Source of the DNA: a virus
Virus record (IMG/VR): IMGVR_UViG_3300042453_001972
Location: 1 to 40,564 of that record
DNA length: 40,564 nucleotides
Strand: one strand, 5' to 3'
The translations under genes and the position numbers were made by a program. The notes beneath the pieces were generated by a model. The model had not been told where the DNA came from. It worked only from the letters and a program-made list of their open reading frames with translations, and searched no databases. Numbering within the stretch: the first letter of the stretch is position 1; each line of letters starts with the position of its first letter. Below are positions 5,065 through 13,891 of this stretch, piece by piece.

Positions 5065-7859
5065 GACGCCTGCGGCCCTCTCAGTTCGATGTCAACAGTA
5101 GCATTTGCGAGAGTATTTGACGAGTTGTAAATCTTGAACTCTGCGGCAGGCTCCCCGTTGACGGTCTGGGTCTTCGAGATAAGTTCCCACGACCAACCCG
5201 CCCCCACGTTCTGCAGCGCGAGGATACGGGCCGTCGAGATCGCCGCGAGCTGGCCGCGCGCCCCGATCTTGAAATGCCCGGCGGCGACCGATGAGAACCA
5301 CGACGCCGTTTCGGTGGCGGTGTTCACGTCCTCGTATGTGTCCGTGTACGAGGACGACGAGATGATCGTAGTCAAGCCCGACAGGACCGGCGTGGTGTCG
5401 GCCACGCTCACGCGGATCTGGACGTAGCGCTTGCCCTCGACCAGCGCCAGCGAGACCCACGAGCCGACCACGGTGCCGTCGGCCTGCGTGCCGGTCTTCA
5501 TTTCCAGGGTCGTCGTGCCGTTCGCCACGGCGGTGACCAGCGGCGTGAATGTCACGTCGGCCCCGAGGTCGATGACGGCGGTCTCGTAGCGGATCGGGCT
5601 GTTGTTCGTCAAAATGTTGTCCCACGTCGCGGGAAGGCTCGACCACGCGGACGGGAGGTTCGACCAGTTCTGCGACGACGTCGCATGAAGCGCGTTGTCG
5701 GTGTCCAGGAAGCACGACGTCTTCGCGCCGGGCCATGCGAGCGACTGCTCGATCCGCTGAACCAGAACGTCGCGCAGCGGCGGGTCGCCAAGGACGGCCG
5801 AGTTGATGAACGTGGCGGACGTGCTTTCGTTGCCGCTGCTGTCGACCGTCTTGATCGCGAACCAGTAGGTGCCCGAGGCAAGATCGGCCGTCTCGTATGG
5901 CGACGAAATCAACAGGCCGTCGTGAAGCGCGGTCATGCTGGACCAGTCGGTCGTCGACGATGCCTTGTAGCGGATGCGGTAGCCGCCGCCAGAGCGGACG
6001 TCCGCCGGCACAGATGCCAGCGACCACGTGAACCGCCGCGTGCCGTCGGCGATGCGCGCGACTTGGAACGTGTCGGGGCGGGGCGGCGTTGCGGTCTTGC
6101 CGACGACGACGTGGCCGGTGACGGTGACCCATCCGCTGACCACGCCAAGCCCCGAGATCGACCGGACACGCACGTCGTATGCGGTTCCGTCCTCGACCGG
6201 CGAGATGTAGCCGACGGTGACGGAGGACGACGACAGGACGCTGTCCCAGGTGCTCTCGGTGGACTTCTTCCAGGCCAACTCGTAGTTGGCGATCCTGGCG
6301 TCGCTCGGCGCGGTCCACGTGGCCTTGATCCGCGACAGGACGGAGCCCTCGGACAGTTCAAGGATCTCGGCATCGCCCGAGGCAAGCGTCAGCGTGGCCG
6401 GTGCTGAGATCGAGAACGGGTTCGGAAGCTCGGTGTCTGGCGCGGGATCGACGTCGACCTCGTCGGTCGCGGCAGTCCAGTCGTAGACGGTCGAGGCCGT
6501 TTCGCGCAGCGTCAGGTCGACGCCGAGGCTGCCGTCGTCGGCGGCCACGAAGCGCAGGCCGGTGACCTCGAAGGCTTTCGCGGTCCAGCCCAGGCGCGTG
6601 TTCGTGATGGCGACGGTGTCGCCTGGAACGAGGCGATAGGCCGTCAACTTGGCCTGCAGTTGCACGCTGATCTGCTGCCGGGCCTTGCGAAGCTCGATGC
6701 GCGCGATGCGCTGCGCGGTCGCGGCCGAGGTCGTGAAGGGCAAGTCGATGTCGCGCCACAGTCGCTCGTCGCCGTCCTCGGTGTAGCCGGTCGAGCTGGT
6801 TACGGGCGGGAAGTCGCTGGACTGCCATTTGTTGTCGGGCGACACGAACGTGCCCTTGACCCCGTTCGCCAGCTCGCGTCGCGACAGCCGCGAGGACACG
6901 CGGATCGGGCCGCGCAAATCGGCTTCGGTGAGGGTGATGCTCGGCGCGGTGTACGCGCCAGCGAAGATCGACCACCGGCCGCCGATAAACGACGCGCGGC
7001 CAGCCATTGCGCCGGTCATGGAAGCGATGATGTCGCGCGGGCGCTCCGAGGCCTCGAACGTGCCGTTGCAGGTGTAGCGGTCTTCGGTGCCGCCGGCGGC
7101 CAGCGTCACGTTCTCGTCGCACACATTCGCGGCGGCGATCAGATCGGCTTCGTCGATGCGCGTCGCGTAGTCCACGCCCAGGCCGCGTATCGGGTCGGTT
7201 AGGTAGTCGGCCAGGCAGAGCGCCGCGTTGGCGCTCCAAGCCGTTGTCGCGGTCCGAGGATCGTAGACCTTCTTGCCCTTCACGATGGCCGTGATGTTCG
7301 GAATGCCGGATGCGAACAGATCTGAATTGTGGGTCAGCCGGACATAGATGCAGGCCCTGCCGCGCTGCCGGTGGTCGGCGGTCCATTTGTCGGACGCCTC
7401 GGCGATCAGGTCTGCGAATGCGGTCTGCGCGTCGGTGCCGAGGGCCTTCTTGATCCGCACATAGCCCGCATACCGGCCGGTGGCGTTGCCGTTCACGTCG
7501 AGCGGCACGACCTCGTCATCGAAGTAGATGTCTCCGATCTCCTCGACCTCGTGACCGGCCAGCGTGATGATGAGATGCAGGCGCGAATTGCCGTCGGTCG
7601 TGTGCAGGAAGGTGATGGCGCCGCCGGTGCGGACTTGGCCGTAGACGACGCGCCACGGCGTGATCGCTTGCCTCACGGACTGCGTGCGCTGCGCGCCTGC
7701 GAACGGGTCGGAGAGCTTTGGCTGTTTCGGGCGGAACACGGACCCGGCAATCGAGGTCAGCGTGATCGACGCGACGAGCCCGATGCCAGCAGAGATCAGC
7801 GCCGACCCGAGGCTGCCGCCCGTCACTGCGGCTGCGATCACCGGTGCGATGAATGCCAT
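5061..7859 (-). CDS. Tail tip protein J (host specificity, 932 aa)
   Basis: Central fibre/hub protein of the siphovirus tail tip. It starts with a hydrophobic stretch (residues 1-42), then a J-type body with the motifs TPWRVVYGQVRTGGAIT and NSDLFASGIPNITAIVKGKK, then a 'RPRDIIASMTGAMAG' region typical of phage tail tip proteins. Fibronectin-III-like modules occur from about residue 500 (IKATWTAPSDARIANYEL and a second copy near RFTWSLASVPADVR). The C-terminal third is beta-rich. The start at 7859 leaves one base after the upstream stop. The length is near that of lambda J. A diverged fragment of a related J gene occurs at 36138-36196. Confidence 0.85.
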   Translation of the reverse strand: MAFIAPVIAAAVTGGSLGSALISAGIGLVASITLTSIAGSVFRPKQPKLSDPFAGAQRTQSVRQAITPWRVVYGQVRTGGAITFLHTTDGNSRLHLIITLAGHEVEEIGDIYFDDEVVPLDVNGNATGRYAGYVRIKKALGTDAQTAFADLIAEASDKWTADHRQRGRACIYVRLTHNSDLFASGIPNITAIVKGKKVYDPRTATTAWSANAALCLADYLTDPIRGLGVDYATRIDEADLIAAANVCDENVTLAAGGTEDRYTCNGTFEASERPRDIIASMTGAMAGRASFIGGRWSIFAGAYTAPSITLTEADLRGPIRVSSRLSRRELANGVKGTFVSPDNKWQSSDFPPVTSSTGYTEDGDERLWRDIDLPFTTSAATAQRIARIELRKARQQISVQLQAKLTAYRLVPGDTVAITNTRLGWTAKAFEVTGLRFVAADDGSLGVDLTLRETASTVYDWTAATDEVDVDPAPDTELPNPFSISAPATLTLASGDAEILELSEGSVLSRIKATWTAPSDARIANYELAWKKSTESTWDSVLSSSSVTVGYISPVEDGTAYDVRVRSISGLGVVSGWVTVTGHVVVGKTATPPRPDTFQVARIADGTRRFTWSLASVPADVRSGGGYRIRYKASSTTDWSSMTALHDGLLISSPYETADLASGTYWFAIKTVDSSGNESTSATFINSAVLGDPPLRDVLVQRIEQSLAWPGAKTSCFLDTDNALHATSSQNWSNLPSAWSSLPATWDNILTNNSPIRYETAVIDLGADVTFTPLVTAVANGTTTLEMKTGTQADGTVVGSWVSLALVEGKRYVQIRVSVADTTPVLSGLTTIISSSSYTDTYEDVNTATETASWFSSVAAGHFKIGARGQLAAISTARILALQNVGAGWSWELISKTQTVNGEPAAEFKIYNSSNTLANATVDIELRGPQAS

Positions 7860-7860
7860 T

Positions 7861-8274
7861 TCAGACGCTCCACGCAGCGACGATGCGGTGCGCGGGCACC
7901 ATGGCAAGGCCCGCTTCGCTCAGGCACGCCACGCGCGACCCCACGACCACGCCGGTCGCCTCGACGCCGCCGACCTCCACCAGCACGACATCGCCGCGCT
8001 TCGCCATGCGGACGTTGTTCATCGCCGGGCCGAGCGCCTTCGTCCACGCAGCGCGCAGGCCGCCGCCGGAGATCAGCCACAGCGTGTCGCGTGCTCCGGC
8101 CTCGTCGACGTATTGGCCGCGGTAGAGCGCTGCCGGGTCGGTGTCGGTCATGGCCAGCACGCAGTCCGCGGCGAACAGGCCGCAGTCATGCGAGCCCCAC
8201 TTGAACGGCTTGTCGCGCGCCTCTTCCAGCGCGGCGGCGAGGCGGGAGGGCCAGTCTTCGCGGCGGGTCAGCAT
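7861..8274 (-). CDS. NlpC/P60-like tail assembly protein, DUF6950 type (137 aa)
   Basis: The N-terminal motif FKWGSHDCGLFAADCV puts a Cys (C31) after His-Asp, as in NlpC/P60-related phage tail proteins. The later segments KRGDVVLVEV and the C-terminal VPAHRIVAAWSV also fit the DUF6950 pattern. In lambda-like tails the matching protein (gpK class) sits beside J and may cut peptidoglycan at entry. The start at 8274 (MLTRRED) shares TGATG with the upstream stop; an ATG at 8286 would add four residues. Whether the peptidase is active is not certain, as the catalytic His is not obvious. Confidence 0.7.
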   Translation of the reverse strand: MLTRREDWPSRLAAALEEARDKPFKWGSHDCGLFAADCVLAMTDTDPAALYRGQYVDEAGARDTLWLISGGGLRAAWTKALGPAMNNVRMAKRGDVVLVEVGGVEATGVVVGSRVACLSEAGLAMVPAHRIVAAWSV

Positions 8275-8828
8275 CAGCGGCCCCATGTGATCTGCGCATC
8301 CTGCAGGCTTGCCACGTAATCGAACCCGAGGTCGCCCGGGAAGTCGATCGCCTGATCCTCGGGCGTATACCGGCGCTCGCGGGCGCGCTCAAGGTCGATC
8401 AGCTCGCTCTCGTAGCTGATCGAGATCGTGGCCGTTTCGGGACCATCCTCGATCGCCGGAACGTCAAGGCGGCCCTCGAACTGGAGGATCGGATCGGCCA
8501 CGATGCTGCCGCCGGAGAAGAACGCGAGGTAGACCCGGCCGATGCGGCCCGAGCGCGCATCGCCAAGCGCGGCGGACAGGAGGTCCGACGGCACGCCGGA
8601 GAGCGAGACCGTCATCCCCGAGGCGCGGACCTCGGCGGTCTCGTCGATGCCGCTGATGCCCAGCAGATTGCCGGTGCCGGTCCAGGTCTTGCTGTCCCAG
8701 GACAGGGTGCCGATGCCGGACCAGAGCCGGACCCATCCCGATGCGAACTCGCCCTCGAACAGGATGCCGACTTCGACGGAGGCGGCCTGCAGCTGCGTGA
8801 TGACGCTGGCGGTGAGGTCGCGCGCCAT
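8274..8828 (-). CDS. Minor tail (tip/hub) protein (184 aa)
   Basis: A beta-rich protein between the distal-tail-like protein and the NlpC-like protein, the place of lambda gpL or GTA DUF2163 proteins. The N-terminal pattern, a helix then VEVGILFEGEFASGWVRLWSG, and the strand GTLSWDSKTWTGTGNLLGI are typical of such hub subunits. The rest contains a repeat of strand-turn-strand segments ending in an acidic helix (SYESELIDLERARERRY). No Cys cluster for an Fe-S site is seen. Placement is the main evidence. Confidence 0.65.
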   Translation of the reverse strand: MARDLTASVITQLQAASVEVGILFEGEFASGWVRLWSGIGTLSWDSKTWTGTGNLLGISGIDETAEVRASGMTVSLSGVPSDLLSAALGDARSGRIGRVYLAFFSGGSIVADPILQFEGRLDVPAIEDGPETATISISYESELIDLERARERRYTPEDQAIDFPGDLGFDYVASLQDAQITWGR

Positions 8829-9430
8829 TAGATCGCCTCGACCGCGCCGAAGGCGATGGAGTAGCGGAGGCCAGCGCCCTGAAGGCTCCAGCCGCTTTGA
8901 TTGCCAGCGAGCCGGAAAAGGCCCCTGGCGTTCGATGTGGTGACGACCGCGTTGTCGGCGGGGCTCTCGCGCAGGCGCGGCCAGATGTCGAGCGTGATCT
9001 CGCCGGCGGCCTCGGTGGCGTCGACCAGGATCTTGTAGAGCCGGTCGCCGACCTGCAGGTAGTCGCCCGCCTTGACGGTGGCGCCGGCAGAGAAGCCGTC
9101 AACGAGCAGCGTCTCGCCGGTCTGCGAGCCGCCCTTGACCAGTGGCGTTCCGGCCCAGGTTCCGCGCGGCGTGGCGCCGCCCGGGTCGCCCAGCCGGAAC
9201 GTGCCCCAGGCGCCGCGGAGCGAGGTCAGCGCAGCGATCCATTCCTCGGCCGCCGGACGTTCCATTTCGGCGATCGTAACGTCCGCCTCCCACCGCGCGC
9301 CCTGATGGCGGACGAGCTGCTGCTGCAGCGTGAACGGCGAGGTCGAGACGCCCACGACGTTGCTCGCGCGGAACTCGACGGCCGCATAGCCGCCGGAGGT
9401 CGGGAGCGCGATCGGATACGAGATCGGCAT
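8828..9430 (-). CDS. Distal/minor tail protein (200 aa)
   Basis: Directly follows the tape measure gene and precedes the hub gene, as distal tail proteins do. The N-terminal half has an all-beta pattern with repeated aromatic and Gly positions. The second half contains a segment (KAGDYLQVGDRLYKILVD, then ITLDIWPRLRESPAD) that I recall from many phage minor tail proteins. It shares one base with the next start. Structural role only; no enzyme motif is seen. Confidence 0.7.
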   Translation of the reverse strand: MPISYPIALPTSGGYAAVEFRASNVVGVSTSPFTLQQQLVRHQGARWEADVTIAEMERPAAEEWIAALTSLRGAWGTFRLGDPGGATPRGTWAGTPLVKGGSQTGETLLVDGFSAGATVKAGDYLQVGDRLYKILVDATEAAGEITLDIWPRLRESPADNAVVTTSNARGLFRLAGNQSGWSLQGAGLRYSIAFGAVEAI

Positions 9431-9433
9431 CGG

Positions 9434-11431
9434 TCAGGTCCCCATCGCAGCGGCGAAGCTGCCGCCGCGCATTCGCGCATCGGCGACAGCGTCGACGGTC
9501 TGGCGCTTGATCGCTGGCATGAGCGCGGCGATCTCGGCGCGGACGGTCTGCGCGACGCCGACGCTGATGTTGATGGTCTGGTTGACCACGGTGCCGCCCG
9601 TCTGGCCGTTCGGGATGATGCGGCCCGACTGCGCCGGCATGAACAGTTCCGGCCCCTGCTCACCGACCAGATAAGCACTGCCCGCCTCGACCGGCCCGCC
9701 GAGAGCACGAGGCCCGCCGAACGGAATGCTGGTCGATCCGCCCGGCCCGCGAATGTCGCCGGGAGCCCCACCGAATAGCCATGAGGACGCGGCAGATAAC
9801 CCGCCCATGACAAGCCTTGCCATTGGTTCCGTCACCGTCTGCCGCATCACGATGCGCGCGAGATCCTGCGCGATCCCGGCCAGCACGCCGCGCAGCTTCT
9901 CGCCGCGCAGGATCGCGTCCTCGAAAGCGGACTGGAACGTGAAGCCCAGATCGCGCGCTAGGTTCTCGTTCTGGCGCGTCTGGCGCTCGATGCCGGTCAG
10001 GTATTCGGTCTGCTTCTCGGTGGCCTTTCGGAATGCCTCGTCCGACATCGCGACCAGCTCGTTGTATCGCTCCTGGCTGATGATCGCCGCGTCGAGCGCC
10101 TGGGCCAGCAGCGCCTGCTGGTCAGCCCAGCGGCGGGTCGCGGCGGTCAGCGGGTCGAGGGTGTTTTCGAGGGAGGTGACGTCGGCGAGAAGGCGCTTCG
10201 ACGCTTCCTCGCGCGCGCGGATGGCCTCTTCCTCTATGCGCCGACGCTCGCGCTGCTTCTCAAGGATGCCGTCAAGCTGCCATCCCTGCTCGCGCTCTTC
10301 CTGCGTCCGATCTGCTGCGGCCTTTCGCAGTTGATCATATATCGGGATCTGCTCTCGCAGTGCCTTGATCTGTGCCTCAAGGATTGCGGGTTGAGTTGCG
10401 CCGACCATAGCAGCCGCGCCGAACTCGTCGCCCATGCCGCCGATGCCCTGCTGAATGAGAGCGTCGCGAATGGCCTGAGCTTCTCGAAGCTGCCCCTCAA
10501 GCTCCGCGAGCCGCCGCCGTGCGCGATCTCCGGGATCTCCAAGAGACCTTTCGGCGGCCTCGTCGTTGAACTTCTTGATTGCATCGGTGAGAGACTCGAT
10601 TTCGGATTTCGTCGCCTTCGCCGCATCCCGCGCCGCCCACATCTGATAGGCCACGCCGCCGATAGCCAGCGCCGCGCCGGCGACCGCGCCGAACATGCCG
10701 AACATGCCGAGCATCTGCGAGCCCTGCTGGACAAACGCCGTTACCGCCGAGCCGCCCGAGGCGACCTGAGAGGCGAAGTCGCCGATCTGATAGCCGGCCT
10801 GCTGCGCGACCGCGCCGAAGTTCCGACCCGACGTCGCAGCGGCAGCGGTGGCCGCGCCGAGCCCCGCCGTCGCCGTCGCAGCCGCCATGTATCGCTGCTG
10901 CGCGAGGCTGATGATCTGCGCGCCGCGCTCCTGCGAGATGCGACCGCGCTCCATCGCGGAGTTGACGCGGTCCACGATCTGCTCGTAGCGCAGTTGAGAC
11001 GCGAAGCCCTTGTCGAGCGATGCCTGGAGGCGGTCCATGCTCGCCGCAGACGACACGATGGTCCGCGTCATTTCCTCCTGAGAGGTCGATGTGCGGCGCG
11101 TCTGCTCGGACGTTCGGACAAGCGCCTGTTCGTATCGCGCCTGAGCGGCGGCGTTCTTCGCCGCTGCGTCTTCTTCAGTAATCGCGCCGCGCTGAACGGC
11201 CTCTGCGATCAGCTTCTGAGAGCGCGCGAGTTCGTTCTTCGCCTTGGCCGACCGACGCTCGGCCTCCTCGAACGCCTGAAGCGCCTGAGCGCCTGTCAGG
11301 TTCGCGCGCTCGACCTCGGCGGCACTCGACGCCATAGCCTCGTTCGCCCGATCGATCTCCTGCGCGCCGCGCGTGTAATCGCTCGCGTCGAGGCCAGCCT
11401 TGAGGATCGATTCCTTCGGCGCGTTGATCAT
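9434..11431 (-). CDS. Tape measure protein (665 aa)
   Basis: Sets tail length and is ejected with the DNA. It is the longest helical protein in the tail block. Residues about 20-185 are Ala/Glu/Gln/Arg-rich coiled coil with repeated 'RG.I...' helical units (81-105 and 161-182). Residues 240-266 form a hydrophobic segment (LGMFGMFGAVAGAALAIGG) that could insert in the inner membrane. A second helical region follows to about 520 and a Gly-rich end. By the usual 0.15 nm per residue, 665 residues suggest a tail of roughly 100 nm. It overlaps the chaperone frameshift frame by four bases. Confidence 0.85.
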   Translation of the reverse strand: MINAPKESILKAGLDASDYTRGAQEIDRANEAMASSAAEVERANLTGAQALQAFEEAERRSAKAKNELARSQKLIAEAVQRGAITEEDAAAKNAAAQARYEQALVRTSEQTRRTSTSQEEMTRTIVSSAASMDRLQASLDKGFASQLRYEQIVDRVNSAMERGRISQERGAQIISLAQQRYMAAATATAGLGAATAAAATSGRNFGAVAQQAGYQIGDFASQVASGGSAVTAFVQQGSQMLGMFGMFGAVAGAALAIGGVAYQMWAARDAAKATKSEIESLTDAIKKFNDEAAERSLGDPGDRARRRLAELEGQLREAQAIRDALIQQGIGGMGDEFGAAAMVGATQPAILEAQIKALREQIPIYDQLRKAAADRTQEEREQGWQLDGILEKQRERRRIEEEAIRAREEASKRLLADVTSLENTLDPLTAATRRWADQQALLAQALDAAIISQERYNELVAMSDEAFRKATEKQTEYLTGIERQTRQNENLARDLGFTFQSAFEDAILRGEKLRGVLAGIAQDLARIVMRQTVTEPMARLVMGGLSAASSWLFGGAPGDIRGPGGSTSIPFGGPRALGGPVEAGSAYLVGEQGPELFMPAQSGRIIPNGQTGGTVVNQTINISVGVAQTVRAEIAALMPAIKRQTVDAVADARMRGGSFAAAMGT

Positions 11432-12185
11432 TTCTTCCCCTCGATCTCGCCGCGCACGGCGAAGAACTCGCGATCTATCCGCATCAGAAGCGCCACCTCA
11501 TCCGGCCTCATCTCCGCGCCGGTCAGCCTCGACCACGCATCGAGATCGGCCCAGGACAGCGGCTCCGCGCCATTGAAGCCGACGCGGCGACCTTGGTGGA
11601 GATCCAGCCACGCCGACCAGATGTGCTCGCCCCAGGCAGGCAGCGGCGGCCCGTCGAGGCCCACAGGGCGGCGTCCTAGCTGCCGCGCGACACTCTCCAG
11701 GTGGTCGCGTTTGCGACCGCCCTTGCGCGGCAGGTCGAGGTCGAAACGGTGACGCGCGAAGGCGATCAGGTCGCCGTCGCGCTCAGCCAGTTTCCCAGGT
11801 CGCCTATGTGCTCCTCGACCTGTCGGCGCACCCACGCGAATGTCGGGTCGCTCATCAGTTCGCGCTTCGCCGCCTCGTCGCACTCGACATCGAGCGGGTC
11901 GCCGGCCAGCGAGTAGAGCCGCCAGCCGGTGATGAGCGCGACGAGCATCGCGACCTGCTCGGCCTCGATGTCATCGGCGGTGAGTTTCGCGGCGCGGCGG
12001 TCGAGGCGCGCGATGGCGGATGCGCGACGCTGCGCGCCCGCCTCGCGGCTGTCGAGCGACAGGCAGTCGATGTACGCCGGATCGCCATCACGCGACAGCA
12101 GCGGCGGGCGACCGGCGACCGGGATCGAGAGATAGCAGCGCGTCGGCTTGTCCACCGACGCGCCGAGACCAGCGAAACGTGACAT
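11428..12185 (-). CDS. Tail assembly chaperone GT, made by -1 frameshift (about 252 aa)
   Basis: The frame ending at 11428 has no ATG and no convincing own start, yet it sits just before the tape measure gene, where lambda-like phages keep gene T. It is reached from the upstream G frame by a -1 slip at GGGAAAC (11790-11796). Reading zero frame for 132 codons and then the -1 frame for 120 gives one protein of about 252 residues. The T part is basic near the junction (DLPRKGGRKRDH) and has W-rich (GEHIWSAWLDLH) and helical (MRPDEVALLMRIDREFFAV) segments. A GTG about 55 bases upstream in that frame is an alternative start without a good ribosome site. Confidence 0.7.
11766..12185 (-). CDS. Tail assembly chaperone G (139 aa)
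   Basis: The product when ribosomes do not slip: 139 residues ending at TGA 11766-11768. It is helical, with an acidic C-terminal part (VECDEAAKRELMSDPTF) and the VRRQVEEHIGDLGNWL helix near the end, typical of siphovirus tail chaperones that coat the tape measure during tail assembly. It lies between the tail tube gene (two-base gap) and the tape measure, the conserved position. The slip site lies eight codons before the stop, so G and GT differ only at the C-terminus. Confidence 0.75.
   Translation of the reverse strand: MSRFAGLGASVDKPTRCYLSIPVAGRPPLLSRDGDPAYIDCLSLDSREAGAQRRASAIARLDRRAAKLTADDIEAEQVAMLVALITGWRLYSLAGDPLDVECDEAAKRELMSDPTFAWVRRQVEEHIGDLGNWLSATAT
11790..11796 (-). promoter_or_regulatory. 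Programmed -1 frameshift site GGGAAAC
   Basis: On the minus strand the zero-frame codons read CTG GGA AAC, so the heptamer is G GGA AAC, an X XXY YYZ slippery sequence close to the GGGAAAG used by lambda G/T. A slip of -1 gives GGG AAA and enters exactly the open frame that runs to 11428. Position, frame and downstream frame length all agree. Confidence 0.75.
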
Positions 12186-12187
12186 GC

Positions 12188-13444
12188 TCAGGCCGCCGTG
12201 TCGTGGATGCGGATCGTCGTGGTGTCGCGGCCCGCCACGCTGCCGGTGTAGCGGAGCGCCTGGAACGGCAGCGAGATCGTCTGACCGTTCGCGCCGGACA
12301 GCGGCATGTCCGCGCCGCCGAGCTTGACGCGCGGCAGGTAGATGCAGATGGCGTCGGCGTTCGCCGCCGAGCCGCTGTCCACGCGCACGATCAGCTGTAG
12401 CTCGCTCTCGTTCAGGAAGGCATTGAAGAGGGCGAAGTCCTCGACGAACGCCGACACCGTGCCGGTCACATTCGCGCGGCCCAGGAAGATCTCGGGCGCG
12501 ATGTTCTGATTGATCACCGCTTGCATCTCGGCTTCGAGATCGAGCGCGATGTCGATGCCGGTCACGATGCCGAGCGGCGACGAGCCGGCGTCCGGCGACA
12601 GGATCAGACCGTTGGCCGAAGCGCAGGCCGAGGTCGTCGTCGCGGCGGTCGGAGCGGTGAAGTAGGGCGCGGACCCGGCGGACAGCGACACCGCGTTGCG
12701 CCCCATGATCGGGATCTCCACCGTCGAGAGGCCGGTGGCCGGGAGCGACAGCGAATAGCCGGACACGCGACATTCGGTGAACAGGCGCGAGAGGTCGAGA
12801 TCCTCACGGTACTCCTCGATGCCGAATTTCCTCGAGGTGAAGCTGCTGGCCGGGACGACGGTGGTCTTGCCGGGACGCGACAAGTTGAACGAGGTATCCG
12901 CCACCGCGTCGGTGGTCGGAGCGGGCGACACCGTCACCGTGCGGTTGCTCGTGCCACCGAAGGCCCGGATCACGAAGTTCCGATCGTTGTTCGCCGTCGT
13001 CGCGAGGTTCGTGAAGCGGATGATGTCGCCGACGCGCAGACCGCTCGTCACCGGGTCGCCCGCAGTGAAGACGAAGGCCGAGGTCGAGCTGTCGCTGGTG
13101 ACGCTGGTGAACTGCGTGTTGCTCAGCGACAGCGCCGACACCGCCGCGTCGCGGTGCGCGGCGACGAGCAACTCGAAATAGGTGGACGGCGAAAGCTCGC
13201 CCGAGATCGCGCCCTCGACGCGCCGCAACCCGTGGCGGAAGTCCGCGATCTGCCGATCGGTCCTGATTTCCTCGGACTGATAGCTGTCCTTCACCAGGTT
13301 CAGCGACGACGACACGCGCCGCAGCACCTGGCCGCCGGACGTGCCGGGGTCGGTCGCGGTGTTCGGCTCACTGTTGGCCGTGATCGACCCGCTGCTGTAG
13401 GCCTTGTAGACGATGCGTGACTGCACGCCTTCGGAAATGGGCAT
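12188..13444 (-). CDS. Major tail tube protein (418 aa)
   Basis: Forms the stacked hexamer rings of the tail tube. It is beta-rich, Ser/Thr-rich and acidic. The start (MPISEGVQSRIVYKAYSSG) and the RVSSSLNLVKDSYQSEEIRTDRQ segment (about 42-64) fit the phage tail tube family found in alphaproteobacterial siphophages. Its place after the tail-completion genes and before the chaperone pair is canonical. At 418 residues it is longer than lambda gpV; the middle (about 110-330) probably holds an extra Ig-like decoration domain exposed on the tail surface. Confidence 0.8.
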   Translation of the reverse strand: MPISEGVQSRIVYKAYSSGSITANSEPNTATDPGTSGGQVLRRVSSSLNLVKDSYQSEEIRTDRQIADFRHGLRRVEGAISGELSPSTYFELLVAAHRDAAVSALSLSNTQFTSVTSDSSTSAFVFTAGDPVTSGLRVGDIIRFTNLATTANNDRNFVIRAFGGTSNRTVTVSPAPTTDAVADTSFNLSRPGKTTVVPASSFTSRKFGIEEYREDLDLSRLFTECRVSGYSLSLPATGLSTVEIPIMGRNAVSLSAGSAPYFTAPTAATTTSACASANGLILSPDAGSSPLGIVTGIDIALDLEAEMQAVINQNIAPEIFLGRANVTGTVSAFVEDFALFNAFLNESELQLIVRVDSGSAANADAICIYLPRVKLGGADMPLSGANGQTISLPFQALRYTGSVAGRDTTTIRIHDTAA

Positions 13445-13456
13445 GTCGGGTCTCCT

Positions 13457-13891
13457 TTAGCCCTGGAAGCGATATTGGAACGGGATCGACGCGCCGCGAC
13501 CATACCACGCGCCGTTCGATCTAGCGGTATCCGCGATGCCGATGATCGGCCCCACGAAGGTCAGATTGCCGGCGCGTCGCGCGCGAAGCGCCACGACGGC
13601 GGCATTGAGCAGATCGAGGGTGACATCCTCGCCGATGCCGACCTCGGAAAACACGCGCACCGCGACCGCGCCGAACCAGAGCCGCTCATTGGCGAGCGAG
13701 CCGCCGCCGAACGCGCGCATCTCTTCGCGCGCGAACTCGACATGAGCATGAAGCCAGTGGCGCACCTCGCCGGGCGTCGGTGTGTCCGGATGCGCGTTCT
13801 CGTGCCAGACCACGCGGTAGATGTCGCCGTGCGGCCAATTCGCGTCCCAGACGGCCCTGATCGCGTTGCGGATCGTGCTGCGCAGGCTCAT
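13457..13891 (-). CDS. Tail completion/terminator-like protein, plain copy (144 aa)
   Basis: Probably the subunit that ends tail tube growth or joins tail to head, judged from position before the tube gene. It is clearly homologous to residues 288-429 of the next upstream gene. Shared blocks include IR.AIR..WDA.WPHG, YRV.WH.N, PGE.R.WLH..V.F, RV..E.G.G.D..LDLL and GAW..RG..IP..Y. The start at 13891 is fixed by the ATGA overlap with that gene; the open frame upstream is shadow. Having two such proteins side by side is unusual, and this one lacks the repeat extension. Confidence 0.65.
   Translation of the reverse strand: MSLRSTIRNAIRAVWDANWPHGDIYRVVWHENAHPDTPTPGEVRHWLHAHVEFAREEMRAFGGGSLANERLWFGAVAVRVFSEVGIGEDVTLDLLNAAVVALRARRAGNLTFVGPIIGIADTARSNGAWYGRGASIPFQYRFQG

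Noticed and set aside
10331-11752. Long plus-strand open frame (473 codons) opposite the tape measure gene
   Set aside because: Arg/Leu-rich shadow of a GC-rich gene; the minus strand encodes a typical tape measure protein.
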